This document shows, piece by piece, positions 55,229-63,281 of a DNA stretch of 64,000 nt. The notes below the pieces were generated by a model. The model made no database searches and was not told the DNA's origin. It saw only the letters and a program-made list of their open reading frames with translations. A program made the position numbers and the translations under genes. Positions within the stretch are counted from its first letter, which is position 1, and each line of letters opens with the position of its first letter. The DNA comes from Actinomycetota bacterium (GTDB lineage: Bacteria; Actinomycetota; Acidimicrobiia; Acidimicrobiales; Ilumatobacteraceae). The stretch spans positions 124,001-188,000 of the forward strand of contig VGAK01000001.1 in the NCBI GenBank assembly GCA_016870775.1, read 5' to 3'.

Positions 55229-55234
55229 TACGCT
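55229..55234 (+). promoter_or_regulatory. -10 element TACGCT, 7 nt before fbiA
   Basis: TACGCT, 7 nt, then ATG 55242. No Shine-Dalgarno; leaderless start expected. Confidence 0.4.
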
Positions 55235-55241
55235 TCGGGAC

Positions 55242-56216
55242 ATGATTTGCGTGCTCGCCGGCGGCGTCGGCGCGGCCCGATTCCTCAGGGGTCTCGTGGA
55301 GGTCGTCGAACCGGAGCGGATCACCGCGATCGTGAACACCGCCGATGACACCGTGCTGCACGGGTTGTCGATCTCGCCCGATCTGGACACCGTCGTCTAC
55401 ACGCTCTCCGATGCGATCGACCCGGCGCGCGGGTGGGGACTGCGTGACGAGACCTGGCGCGCGATGGAGGGATTGGCACGATTCGCGCGCGTCCGGCCGG
55501 ATGGTTCCTCGGCGGGTGGTGCGTGGTTCAACCTCGGTGACACCGACCTCGCCACGCACTTCTACCGGACGGGTCGGCTCGCCGAAGGTGCCAGGCCCTC
55601 CGAGGTGGCAGCAGAGATCGCGCGTGCGTTCGGCGTCGGGGTCCGCATCCTGCCGATGACCGAGCAACGGGTGCGCACAATGGTCGACACCGAGGTCGGT
55701 CGCATGGGATTCCAGGAGTACTTCGTGGGGATGCACCACGACGTCGGGGTGCGCTCGATCGAGTTCGCGGGGGTGTCCGGGGCGTCGTTCATCGATCCGA
55801 TCGTGCTGGAGGCAGCAGAGTGCGTGGTGATCGCCCCGTCCAATCCAGTCGTGTCGATCGGTCCGATTCGTGCGCTCACCGGGGTCGATGCCGCTCTCGC
55901 CGCGCGACGCGACTCGGTGGTGGCGATCTCACCGATCGTGGCCGGTGCCGCCCTGAAGGGGCCGGCGGACCGGATGCTCACCGATCTCGGGCACGAGGCG
56001 AGCGTCGTGGGGGTGGCGCGGATGTACGCCGGCGTGTGTGGCACGCTCGTCATCGACGCCCAGGATGCCCCGCTCGCCGGTGCCGTCGAACGCGAGGGTG
56101 TGCGGTGCGTCGTCGTCGACACCATCATGTCGAGACCGGGTGTGGCCGCGGCACTGGCCGCGACCGCGCTCGAAGCGGCGGGGGTGCGGCTCCCGCGAGG
56201 AGGAAACCGACAATGA
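55242..56216 (+). CDS. fbiA: FbiA/CofD: LPPG:7,8-didemethyl-8-hydroxy-5-deazariboflavin transferase
   Basis: 324 aa from ATG 55242 (MICVLAGGVGAARFLRGL); the tracked start 213 bp upstream is not protein-like. It joins the lactyl/enolpyruvyl-diphospho-guanosine group to Fo, making (dehydro-)F420-0. Family blocks: GGVGAARFLRGL, NTADDTVLHGL, SPDLDTVVYTLSD, FNLGDTDLATHFYRT and the APSNPVVSIGPI loop. The downstream fbiB start overlaps its stop (ATGA). Confidence 0.95.
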   Translation: MICVLAGGVGAARFLRGLVEVVEPERITAIVNTADDTVLHGLSISPDLDTVVYTLSDAIDPARGWGLRDETWRAMEGLARFARVRPDGSSAGGAWFNLGDTDLATHFYRTGRLAEGARPSEVAAEIARAFGVGVRILPMTEQRVRTMVDTEVGRMGFQEYFVGMHHDVGVRSIEFAGVSGASFIDPIVLEAAECVVIAPSNPVVSIGPIRALTGVDAALAARRDSVVAISPIVAGAALKGPADRMLTDLGHEASVVGVARMYAGVCGTLVIDAQDAPLAGAVEREGVRCVVVDTIMSRPGVAAALAATALEAAGVRLPRGGNRQ

Positions 56217-56926
56217 CACGCCTCACCGCATGGGGAATACAGGGCATCGGAGAGATCGTTCCCGGCCAGCAACTGGGCGAGGTGATCGCCGATGCGTGCA
56301 CGGATGAGCCGAACGGACCGCTCGCCGACCACGACGTGCTGGTGGTGACCCAGAAGATCGTCTCCAAGGCCGAGGGACGACTCGTGGCGATCGACCCAGA
56401 GGACCCGCTCAGCCACAAGGCACTCGTGGAGCAGGAGGCGGTGCGCATCGTGCGCCGTCGCGGTGATCTCATCATCACCGAGACCGCGCAGGGTTTCATC
56501 TGCGCCAACAGCGGGATCGATCTCTCGAACGTCGAGCGGGGCTGGGCCGCGCTCCTGCCGATCGACTCGGACAGGTCCGCGCGACGCATCCGCGACATCG
56601 TGCGTGCCCGGCTCGGCGTGTCGGTCGGCGTGATCGTCTCCGACACCTTCGGTCGTCCGTGGCGCAGGGGTCTCACCGATGTCGCGATCGGTGTGGCGGG
56701 CATCGCCGGTGTCGTCGACCTGCGCGGCACACCCGATGCCCTCGGTCGCACGATGCAGGTCACCGAGGTCGCGGTCGCCGACGAACTGGCCTCGGCCGCA
56801 GAACTGGTGATGGGCAAGTCGAGCGGCATCCCAGTCGCCGTCGTGCGTGGCGCCGATCCCGAGTGGTTCAGGGACTCGAGCATCGGGGAACTGGTGCGAC
56901 CACCGTCGGAGGACCTGTTCCGCTGA
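56213..56926 (+). CDS. fbiB: F420-0:gamma-glutamyl ligase, CofE form (no nitroreductase domain)
   Basis: 237 aa, ATG 56213 with a strong AGGAGGA 10 nt upstream. Adds glutamates to F420-0. Blocks: LVVTQKIVSKAEGRLV, ITETAQGFICANSGIDLSN, VSDTFGRPWRRGLTDVAIG and TEVAVADELASAAELVMGKS. Mycobacterial FbiB has an additional C-terminal FMN-binding nitroreductase-like domain of about 200 residues that reduces dehydro-F420; this protein stops before it. The next gene is convergent, so no frameshifted remainder exists. Confidence 0.93.
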   Translation: MTRLTAWGIQGIGEIVPGQQLGEVIADACTDEPNGPLADHDVLVVTQKIVSKAEGRLVAIDPEDPLSHKALVEQEAVRIVRRRGDLIITETAQGFICANSGIDLSNVERGWAALLPIDSDRSARRIRDIVRARLGVSVGVIVSDTFGRPWRRGLTDVAIGVAGIAGVVDLRGTPDALGRTMQVTEVAVADELASAAELVMGKSSGIPVAVVRGADPEWFRDSSIGELVRPPSEDLFR

Positions 56927-56931
56927 CCGTG

Positions 56932-57822
56932 TCAGCGCAGTCGCGTGAGCCCGTCGCGGAGCGCGGTGAAGGGCGACCACCCGAGTTGGATGCGTGCCCG
57001 CGTCGGCGAGAGTGACAGGCGCAGGAGATCGTTCGGACGCGCCGCGGACGTGCGCGGCGCGGGTGAGGCGGCCCCGCCCATCGTGTCCCACAGGTCGGCG
57101 ATGCTCACCGCCCGTCCCGTGCCCACGTTGATCACCAGACCACCGCCACGCTCGAGCGCCCGCACGAGGGCATCGACGGTGTCGTCCACATGGATGAAGT
57201 CGCGTGTCTGCTTGCCGTTCCCGTGCACGATCGGCGCACGACCGGCCGCGAGTGCATCGGCAAAGGCCGCAACGACGCCGTCATCGGCGCGCTGGCGCGA
57301 GCCGTAGACGTTCGCCATCGCCAGGACCGTGAACTCGACCCCGTGCCTGTCGCGATAGACCGAGTGCAAGTCGGAGGCGGCGCGCGCCAGCACCTCCTGA
57401 CTCGTGCGCGCATCGGAGATGTGGCCCTCCTTGATCGGCAGGTCGCGCGCGGCAACCTCGCCGTAGAGGAGACCCGCGGGAAGACCGGTGACGACCTTGC
57501 CCACCGAGGCAAGCCGGGCGGCCTCGAGCACCGCCACCACCGCGCGCACCGACCCGAGCGAACCGTTCAGGTGGCACGCGCCCGGGTGGAACACCGCCAG
57601 GTTCACCAGAACCTCCGGACGCCGCAGCGACACCAGCTCGGAGAACTCGGCTGATTCAGTGGCGATGTTCTGGAACTTGAACCGCCCGGTCGCGGCGCGC
57701 GCATCGGCGAGGTTGGTGATCGACCCAGTCGAGAGATCATCGACGACATCGACCTCGTGGCCCTCGGCGAGCAGTCTGTCGACGAGGTGCGAGCCGATGA
57801 AACCCGCCCCACCGATCACCAT
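56932..57822 (-). CDS. NAD-dependent epimerase-fold protein lacking the catalytic triad
   Basis: 296 aa from ATG 57822, which has AGGAGA 6 nt upstream; the tracked GTG 57843 has no such site. Extended SDR fold: VIGGAGFIGSHLVDRLL (NAD loop), DDLSTG, NVYGSRQ and RDFIHVDDTVDAL. The active site is altered: the Ser/Thr strand reads VTGLPAGLLYG and the usual PYxxSK reads DARTSQ, so Ser, Tyr and Lys are all replaced. It may bind an NDP-sugar without turning it over, or use another mechanism. It follows the guanylyltransferase by 31 nt in a sugar-nucleotide operon. Confidence 0.82.
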   Translation of the reverse strand: MVIGGAGFIGSHLVDRLLAEGHEVDVVDDLSTGSITNLADARAATGRFKFQNIATESAEFSELVSLRRPEVLVNLAVFHPGACHLNGSLGSVRAVVAVLEAARLASVGKVVTGLPAGLLYGEVAARDLPIKEGHISDARTSQEVLARAASDLHSVYRDRHGVEFTVLAMANVYGSRQRADDGVVAAFADALAAGRAPIVHGNGKQTRDFIHVDDTVDALVRALERGGGLVINVGTGRAVSIADLWDTMGGAASPAPRTSAARPNDLLRLSLSPTRARIQLGWSPFTALRDGLTRLR

Positions 57823-57853
57823 CGCCCGTCTCCTCGGAGTCACGAAACCATTC

Positions 57854-58861
57854 TCACCATGACGACCGTGCCGGATCGGGGATACGCACCCCTTTCGCCA
57901 CGGTCCCCGCGGACACCACCGCGTCGGCGCCGATCACGCACTCTGTGAGGTCGCATCCGTCGCCGACCGTGCCCATCACGAGACTGCGCTCGAGCCGGAC
58001 ACCGTCGCCGAGGCGCGCACCGGGCAGCACGACCGAGTCCACCAGCACGCAACCGGCCCCGATCACCGCGTTCTCCCCCACGACCGTGTGCACGAGCGAC
58101 GCAGTGGCCGCGACATGGGCCTGGGGTCCGACCGAGGACAGGATCAGCCGGCGCGATCCATCGATCAGGTCGAGGTTCGCGCGCAGGTACGTCTCGGCCC
58201 TGCCGGTGTCGATCCAATAGTCCTCGGTCGCCATCGCAGCGAGGTGGCCGTCGGCGACCATCGCCGGGAAGATCTCGCGCTCGATCGAGACCTTGCGTCC
58301 CGGGTCGATGCGCTCGACCACCGATGCCTCGAGCACATAGGTTCCCGCGTTGATGACCCGGCTCTCTGTCTCACCGGGTGCCGGCTTCTCGACGAATCTG
58401 CGGACCCAGCCGTCCGCGTCGGTCTCGACCACCCCGTACTGGGAAGGGTCGTCGACCGGTGTGAGGTGGATCGTGCCCTCCGCTCCCCGCTCGCGGTGGA
58501 ACGCCACCAGCGAGGCCACGTCGAGGTCGCAGAGGATGTCACCGTTCATCGCCACGAAGGTCGAATCGATGCCTGCATCACGTGCGGCGAATGCGATCGC
58601 GCCGGCGGTGTCGAGTGGCTCGGGCTCCACCGCGTAGTGCAGGTCCACTCCGGCACAGAGGCCCTCGGGGAACGCCTCGAAGAACGGCTCGGGCTTGAAC
58701 CCGAGCGCGAGGACCACGCGCGAGACCCCCGCACGACCGAGACCAGCGACCAAATGCTCGAGCTGGCGGACGTTGGCGATCGGAAGCAGGGGCTTGGGGA
58801 TCGAGTACGTGAGCGGTCGCAGCCGGGTTCCGAATCCCCCGACGAGGACGACCGCGTGCAT
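57854..58861 (-). CDS. Mannose-1-phosphate guanylyltransferase-like nucleotidyltransferase
   Basis: 335 aa, ATG 58861 overlapping the upstream stop by one base (TGATG). Makes GDP-mannose (or another NDP-sugar) from sugar-1-P. N-terminal Rossmann domain: VVLVGGFGTRLRPLTYSIPKPLLPIAN, MNGDILCDLD, VEKPAPGE. A C-terminal left-handed beta-helix of hexapeptides begins near ILSSVGPQAHVAA. Mycobacterial ManB (Rv3264c) has the same architecture and the same neighbourhood next to fbiAB, which favours GDP-mannose, though UDP- or dTDP-glucose cannot be excluded. Confidence 0.88.
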   Translation of the reverse strand: MHAVVLVGGFGTRLRPLTYSIPKPLLPIANVRQLEHLVAGLGRAGVSRVVLALGFKPEPFFEAFPEGLCAGVDLHYAVEPEPLDTAGAIAFAARDAGIDSTFVAMNGDILCDLDVASLVAFHRERGAEGTIHLTPVDDPSQYGVVETDADGWVRRFVEKPAPGETESRVINAGTYVLEASVVERIDPGRKVSIEREIFPAMVADGHLAAMATEDYWIDTGRAETYLRANLDLIDGSRRLILSSVGPQAHVAATASLVHTVVGENAVIGAGCVLVDSVVLPGARLGDGVRLERSLVMGTVGDGCDLTECVIGADAVVSAGTVAKGVRIPDPARSSW

Positions 58862-59670
58862 CAGCCACCCGTCGTGTCGCTCGCCACCGTGGTGGTCGGC
58901 GAACCAGCCACCGTGGTGGTCGGCGAACCAGCGACTGTGGTGGCAGAGCCGGCGACCGTTGTGGTGGGCGCGGGTCCACCAGCATCGACTGCGCCGAGCT
59001 CGGGCAGGTTCGCAGCGCTCGGAGGCAACGGAATCTCCGTGCCGGGTGCGATGTAGGCGACGGTGATCGCCATCTGGTCCTTGTCGATGCGTATGTTGTC
59101 GAAGTCGGCGATGTACTTCTTGCTCACATCGGGTTTGTCGTAGGAGTCCCACACCACGACCTGGACCTGGGCGTCGACTTCCTTGCCGGACTCGTCCTTG
59201 CACTTGTCAGTGCCCACCGTGTAGGACTTCCCCTCGTTCTGTGCAATCGGGAATCCGATGCCGTCGGGAGAGACCCTCAGGCTGTAGGAGTCGAAGAAGA
59301 CGCCGAACTTGGCGCGCCGCCCGGTGGCGAGCGCCTGCGGGTGCCAGTGGATCACGCCGTCCTCGTGGCTGTGCACGCCGTACTTCAGGTAGTTCGGATC
59401 GACCGGCTCATCGTCGAGAGTCCCCTTCAAATCGTCGATGAACTGGTCGCACGCATAGAACCCGTAGGAGACATGCCAGTGGTCGTTGACCGTCGGAGGC
59501 TCGTCGCTGTCGGGGGCGGCCTGGCGGGCGTACCCCACCAAGACCAGACCCAGCACGACGACGATCGCCATGACGGACGGGAACAGTGTCCCGCCCTGGA
59601 ACCGGACCTTTCGGCCCTTGCCCTTCTGCGCGAGACGCGCAACCTTCCTCGCCGACGAACTGTTTGCCAC
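58861..59670 (-). CDS. Membrane-anchored His-rich protein (NDHWH / HSHEDG family), function unknown
   Basis: 269 aa from GTG 59670. A basic N-terminus (ARKVARLAQKGKGRKVRF) is followed by one helix (LFPSVMAIVVVLGLVLVGYA), so the rest is outside the cell. The domain contains NDHWHVSYGFYACDQF and YGVHSHEDGVIHWHP, six His and a Cys that look like a metal site. I recall similar proteins in other actinobacteria, also beside the mannose-1-P guanylyltransferase, without assigned function. The last 45 residues are Thr/Val/Gly/Pro repeats (TTTVAGSP), a probable flexible or glycosylated tail. Confidence 0.78.
   Translation of the reverse strand: MANSSSARKVARLAQKGKGRKVRFQGGTLFPSVMAIVVVLGLVLVGYARQAAPDSDEPPTVNDHWHVSYGFYACDQFIDDLKGTLDDEPVDPNYLKYGVHSHEDGVIHWHPQALATGRRAKFGVFFDSYSLRVSPDGIGFPIAQNEGKSYTVGTDKCKDESGKEVDAQVQVVVWDSYDKPDVSKKYIADFDNIRIDKDQMAITVAYIAPGTEIPLPPSAANLPELGAVDAGGPAPTTTVAGSATTVAGSPTTTVAGSPTTTVASDTTGG
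58883..58953 (-). repeat. 24-bp tandem repeats in the 3' end of the His-rich gene
   Basis: GCCACCGTGGTGGTCGGCGAACCA occurs twice perfectly (58883-58930) and a third time in diverged form, coding TTTVAGSP units. The length is a multiple of three, so the frame is kept when the copy number changes. Confidence 0.85.
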
Positions 59671-59677
59671 GAGTACA

Positions 59678-59685
59678 CGAGGCTA
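59678..59685 (-). promoter_or_regulatory. -10 element TAGCCTCG of the His-rich gene
   Basis: Minus-strand TAGCCTCG starts 15 nt before GTG 59670. The 20 nt from it to the start codon are almost the same as the sequence before the malic enzyme gene (TAGCCTCGnGTACTCGT). Confidence 0.45.
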
Positions 59686-59792
59686 CCGGCTGGGACCGAG
59701 CGCCCGGGAGCGCGGCGACCGAGCATGTGCCGACGCGATCCGGCGAATCACGGACCCGAACGACCCTCGCGGTCGGCCACTTGGCTCGACGA

Positions 59793-61055
59793 TCAGGTGT
59801 GGTCGTCGGTGCCGGTGCCCCGGCGACGACCCGAGACGAGATCGGCGACGAGCGAGAGGTACTCGCGCGACACGCCCTCGGGGGTCGCATGGGTCTCCAC
59901 CCATCGGCGACCCGATGCCCCCATCGAGGAGCGCCGACCGGAATCACCGACGAGCCCTTGGATCGCAGCGACGAACGCGTCCGTGTCATCGGGTGGGACA
60001 GCGACTCCCGCGCCGCTCAAGGCGAGTATGCGCGTCACTTCGGTGCCCGGATCGATCGCGGCGACCAGGCACCGACCCGCCGCGAGGATCGAATACGTCT
60101 TCGACGGAACGCTGACGGCACCGAGCCCCGCGCGCAGGGGCACGACATGGATGTCACCGGTCGCCAGGACCTCGGGAAGCCTGTCCATCGGTTGATAGCC
60201 GGAGAACCTCACGTTGACCAGTTCCGCTGCCTCGGCCTCGAGTGCACTGCGGGCCGCGCCGTCGCCATTCACGACGAATGTCGCATCGGGAATCCTGCGC
60301 GCGGCCTCGAGGAGCATGCCGAGCGACTGGGAGAAGCCGACGTTGCCCGCATACATCACCACCGGTTCGTCTCCGATCATGAGTTCGCGACGGAATGCGG
60401 TCGTGCGATCAGCCGGAACGATCGTGGCTGTGTCGACGAAGTTCGGTATCACCGCCACCTTGGCCCGGTGCCTCGGTGCGACCTTGGCGGCGACGTTGGC
60501 CCGCATGTCCTCCGACAGCACCACGACCGCATCGGATCGTTCGTACGAGACGCGCTCGAGCCAGCGCGCCAGCGAGATGATCCGGTGGTTGGAGATGGCC
60601 CCGGTCTCGACTGCCGCATCGGGGAACACGTCCTGGATGTTGAACACCGCCCTCGCGCGTCGCAGGCGCGCCACCACCCACCCGATGAGACCGAGCGTGA
60701 GTGGGGGCGACATCGAGATCACCGCGGCGGGCCTGTGGCGCACCCCACCGGCCATCAGTGCGCAGACACCGGCGACCACGCTGAACAACGCGAAGCCCAC
60801 CGTCCGGCGCAGCAGATTCGACTTGTCCCTCCCGGGGAAGGGATGCACACGGCTGATCGTGCCCCACGTGGTTCTCTCGCGCCGCACGAGACGCCCCGAC
60901 CATCCCGGCTCGATCGCATGCCCGCGGTACCACGGGAGAGCCGTCACCACGTGGACCTCCTCGCCGGCCCCGACGAATCCCTCGACGATCCTCGTGAAGA
61001 CCTCCCCCGTGGGTGCGGTGTCCGGCGCAAAATGGGGGCAAAGCACCACGATCAT
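59793..61055 (-). CDS. Family 4 glycosyltransferase (WcaI-like)
   Basis: 420 aa, ATG 61055 overlapping the upstream GT stop as ATGA. GT-B fold: HFAPDTAPTGEVFTRIVEGF (acceptor-side loop), FNIQDVFPDAAVETGAI, MYAGNVGFSQSLGMLLEAARR (donor domain start) and SVPSKTYSILAAGR (EX7E-like region, with the first Glu replaced). FNIQDVFPD is typical of the WcaI/colanic-acid and fucosyl/glucosyl GT4 group. Third gene of a three-glycosyltransferase operon. Confidence 0.87.
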   Translation of the reverse strand: MIVVLCPHFAPDTAPTGEVFTRIVEGFVGAGEEVHVVTALPWYRGHAIEPGWSGRLVRRERTTWGTISRVHPFPGRDKSNLLRRTVGFALFSVVAGVCALMAGGVRHRPAAVISMSPPLTLGLIGWVVARLRRARAVFNIQDVFPDAAVETGAISNHRIISLARWLERVSYERSDAVVVLSEDMRANVAAKVAPRHRAKVAVIPNFVDTATIVPADRTTAFRRELMIGDEPVVMYAGNVGFSQSLGMLLEAARRIPDATFVVNGDGAARSALEAEAAELVNVRFSGYQPMDRLPEVLATGDIHVVPLRAGLGAVSVPSKTYSILAAGRCLVAAIDPGTEVTRILALSGAGVAVPPDDTDAFVAAIQGLVGDSGRRSSMGASGRRWVETHATPEGVSREYLSLVADLVSGRRRGTGTDDHT

Positions 61056-62182
61056 CGGGGTTCACCGCCACCGAGCACGGCACCGTAGGCACCGAGGAGG
61101 TCCTCAGCGGACCTCTCGGCGCTGAACTCGACCGCACGCGCGCGACCACGCGCGACGAGTTCATCGCGCTTCTCGCGCACACGATCGAGCGCGTCGGCCC
61201 ATGCGTCCACGTCGGGCTCGACGACGAGCGCGGCATCACCCGCGACCTCGGGGAGACTCCCCCGATCGGCACACACGACCGGTGTGCCGATTCTCATCGC
61301 CTCGATCACCGGGGCACCGAACCCCTCGTAGAGGCTCGGAAACACCATCGCCTCGGCGAGTGCGAGCAGACCGTCCCGGTCGGCGTCGCTGACCCGGCCC
61401 ACCATCACGACCCGATCCCCCAGGCCGCGCGCCGAGATCGCGGCGCGCACCTCGTCCTCGGCGCGGCCGGGCGACCCGGCGAACACGAGTCGCAGCACGG
61501 GATCGGCCCACGCACCCGAGCCTCGCGCGAGCAGGTCGAGCAGCAACGCGTGGTTCTTGTGCGGGTGGGTGTTGGCCGGATACACGAGCACCGGCCCCGA
61601 CCCGAGACCGAGCCTCGAGCGCAACTCGACTCCCGATGTCGGCGCGGCGCCGACGGCCCGTTGCAGACCGTGGCGCACCACCGAGATGCGCGAGGGATCG
61701 ATGCCGAATTCGGCGGTCAGCGTCTGGGCGACGAAGTGCGACGGCACCGCGATACGCGTCGCGCGGCGCAGCGACGAGGGCACCATGGAGCGCAGGTAGC
61801 GCAGTTTCGTCGGACCGACATGCTCGGGGTATGCGGTCCACTGCACGTCGTGCAGGGTCACCAGTGTCGTCGGATTGCCGAGGCGCGGCACCGTCCCTCC
61901 CCCGTGGTGGACCAGATCGAACCCGCGCGCGGCGAACGCGAGCCAACTGTGCTCCATCGCGATCCGTGTCACGCGGCTGGTGTTGTGGGTGCGCACCTCG
62001 CGCACGTGGACGGCACGGGCCACGTCGGGGCGCCGCTCGGTGAACCCGCGCGGTGCGAACACCTCGATGTCCAGATCGGCCCCGATCGATGCGAGCCCCA
62101 GCATCTGTCGCGCGAGGTACTCCTCGCTCCCGCCGACGCCGGACACGCTCCAGAGCATGTTGACCGCGACGCGCATGCTCAT
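61052..62182 (-). CDS. Family 4 glycosyltransferase
   Basis: 376 aa from ATG 62182 (MSMRVAVNML), overlapping the previous gene as ATGA. GT-B fold with VSGVGGSEEYLARQM near the N-terminus, AVPSHFVAQTL, VLVYPANTHPHKNHALLLDLL and FPSLYEGFGAPVIEAMRIGTPVV, the E-x7-E nucleotide-sugar motif. Retaining transferase, often GDP-mannose-using. The donor is likely GDP-mannose or GDP-fucose given the neighbours, but this is inference. The tracked start at 62239 runs into the preceding gene. Confidence 0.88.
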   Translation of the reverse strand: MSMRVAVNMLWSVSGVGGSEEYLARQMLGLASIGADLDIEVFAPRGFTERRPDVARAVHVREVRTHNTSRVTRIAMEHSWLAFAARGFDLVHHGGGTVPRLGNPTTLVTLHDVQWTAYPEHVGPTKLRYLRSMVPSSLRRATRIAVPSHFVAQTLTAEFGIDPSRISVVRHGLQRAVGAAPTSGVELRSRLGLGSGPVLVYPANTHPHKNHALLLDLLARGSGAWADPVLRLVFAGSPGRAEDEVRAAISARGLGDRVVMVGRVSDADRDGLLALAEAMVFPSLYEGFGAPVIEAMRIGTPVVCADRGSLPEVAGDAALVVEPDVDAWADALDRVREKRDELVARGRARAVEFSAERSAEDLLGAYGAVLGGGEPR

Positions 62183-63243
62183 CGGAGAACCTCGGCGTAG
62201 GCCGCGACCGTGGCGGCGACCGTCGACTCCCACGTGCACTCGGCGGCGCGGTGCCGACCCGTGGCACTGAGTGCGTCACGGTCGGCGAGCGCGCGCTCGA
62301 TGCCGGCCGCAATCGAGTCCACATCGAGTGGGTCGACCAGGACGGCGGCACCCCCGGCGACCTCCTCGGTGGATGTGCCCCTCGAGGTCACCACCGGCGC
62401 ACCGTGTGCCATCGCCTCGATCACGGGCAGGCCGTATCCCTCCCACACCGACGGGAAAGCGAACACCGTCGCAGCCTCGTAGATGGCCCCGAGGTTGTGC
62501 CGCGGCACGAACCCGAGGAACCGCACTTCGTGTGCGTGCGCGGGCACTGCATCGCCCCAACCCTCCATGCCGACCACGACCAGGGGTGGCGCTCCGCGCA
62601 TTGAGGCGAGCGCCGCGACGAGTCGCGCGAGGTTCTTGCGCGGCTCGAGTGTCCCGACGAAGAGCACGAACCGCGGCGGCAGCTCGTACGTGGCCGCGAC
62701 GCGCGCGCGGTCCGCATCGGTGACGGGCCCCGCCCCGACTCCGAGCGGCACATGACGGAGGCGCGCCGAGTCGATCCCCGCGTCACGGCAGTCGTCCATG
62801 GTCGCCCGCGACGAGCACAGCACGAGGCGCGCCGAGTCGCGCACGATCGCCAGACTGCGGCGGAAGTTCCGGTTGCCGCGGTCGGTGAAGAACTCCGGGT
62901 GACGCAGGAATGCGAGGTCGTGGATCGTCACCACATGGGGCAGGCGCGTCGCGGCCGGAATGAGCGTCGTGGAGTGCACGACGTCGACGTCGACCACCGA
63001 CTCGACCTTCGGCCATCCGAACCTCAACCATGTCTCGTAGAGCAGCGGTCGACCCACGGGCAACGTGGCAACCGGGACGGGGGGCTCGAACCCCTTGGTC
63101 GCGGGCGTGCGATGGCGTCCGGCCACCGCGTGCAGATCCACAACGGGGTTCCCGGCCAGTCGACGCGCGACCTCGATCGCTGCGACCGCAGTGCCCCCCG
63201 GGACAGCGTGCCAGCACTGTTCGAGTGTGTAGGCGACGCGCAC
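62179..63243 (-). CDS. Family 4 glycosyltransferase
   Basis: 354 aa from GTG 63243. GT-B fold: LEQCWHAVPGGTAVAAIEVARRL, VVTIHDLAFLRHPEFF, LFVGTLEPRKNLARLV and FPSVWEGYGLPVIEAMAHGAPVV (E-x7-E). Similar to the MtfB/WbaZ mannosyl/galactosyl class. First gene of the glycosyltransferase trio; its start faces the GDP-L-fucose synthase gene 38 bp away. Confidence 0.88.
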   Translation of the reverse strand: MRVAYTLEQCWHAVPGGTAVAAIEVARRLAGNPVVDLHAVAGRHRTPATKGFEPPVPVATLPVGRPLLYETWLRFGWPKVESVVDVDVVHSTTLIPAATRLPHVVTIHDLAFLRHPEFFTDRGNRNFRRSLAIVRDSARLVLCSSRATMDDCRDAGIDSARLRHVPLGVGAGPVTDADRARVAATYELPPRFVLFVGTLEPRKNLARLVAALASMRGAPPLVVVGMEGWGDAVPAHAHEVRFLGFVPRHNLGAIYEAATVFAFPSVWEGYGLPVIEAMAHGAPVVTSRGTSTEEVAGGAAVLVDPLDVDSIAAGIERALADRDALSATGRHRAAECTWESTVAATVAAYAEVLR

Positions 63244-63268
63244 ACGCTCATTCTGTCGGTTCCCGTCC

Positions 63269-63274
63269 TACGAT
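63269..63274 (+). promoter_or_regulatory. -10 element TACGAT, 7 nt before fcl
   Basis: TACGAT, 7 nt, then ATG 63282, without a ribosome-binding site. It supports ATG 63282 over the in-frame ATG 63273, which lies inside the hexamer. Confidence 0.4.
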
Positions 63275-63281
63275 GGGCTTC

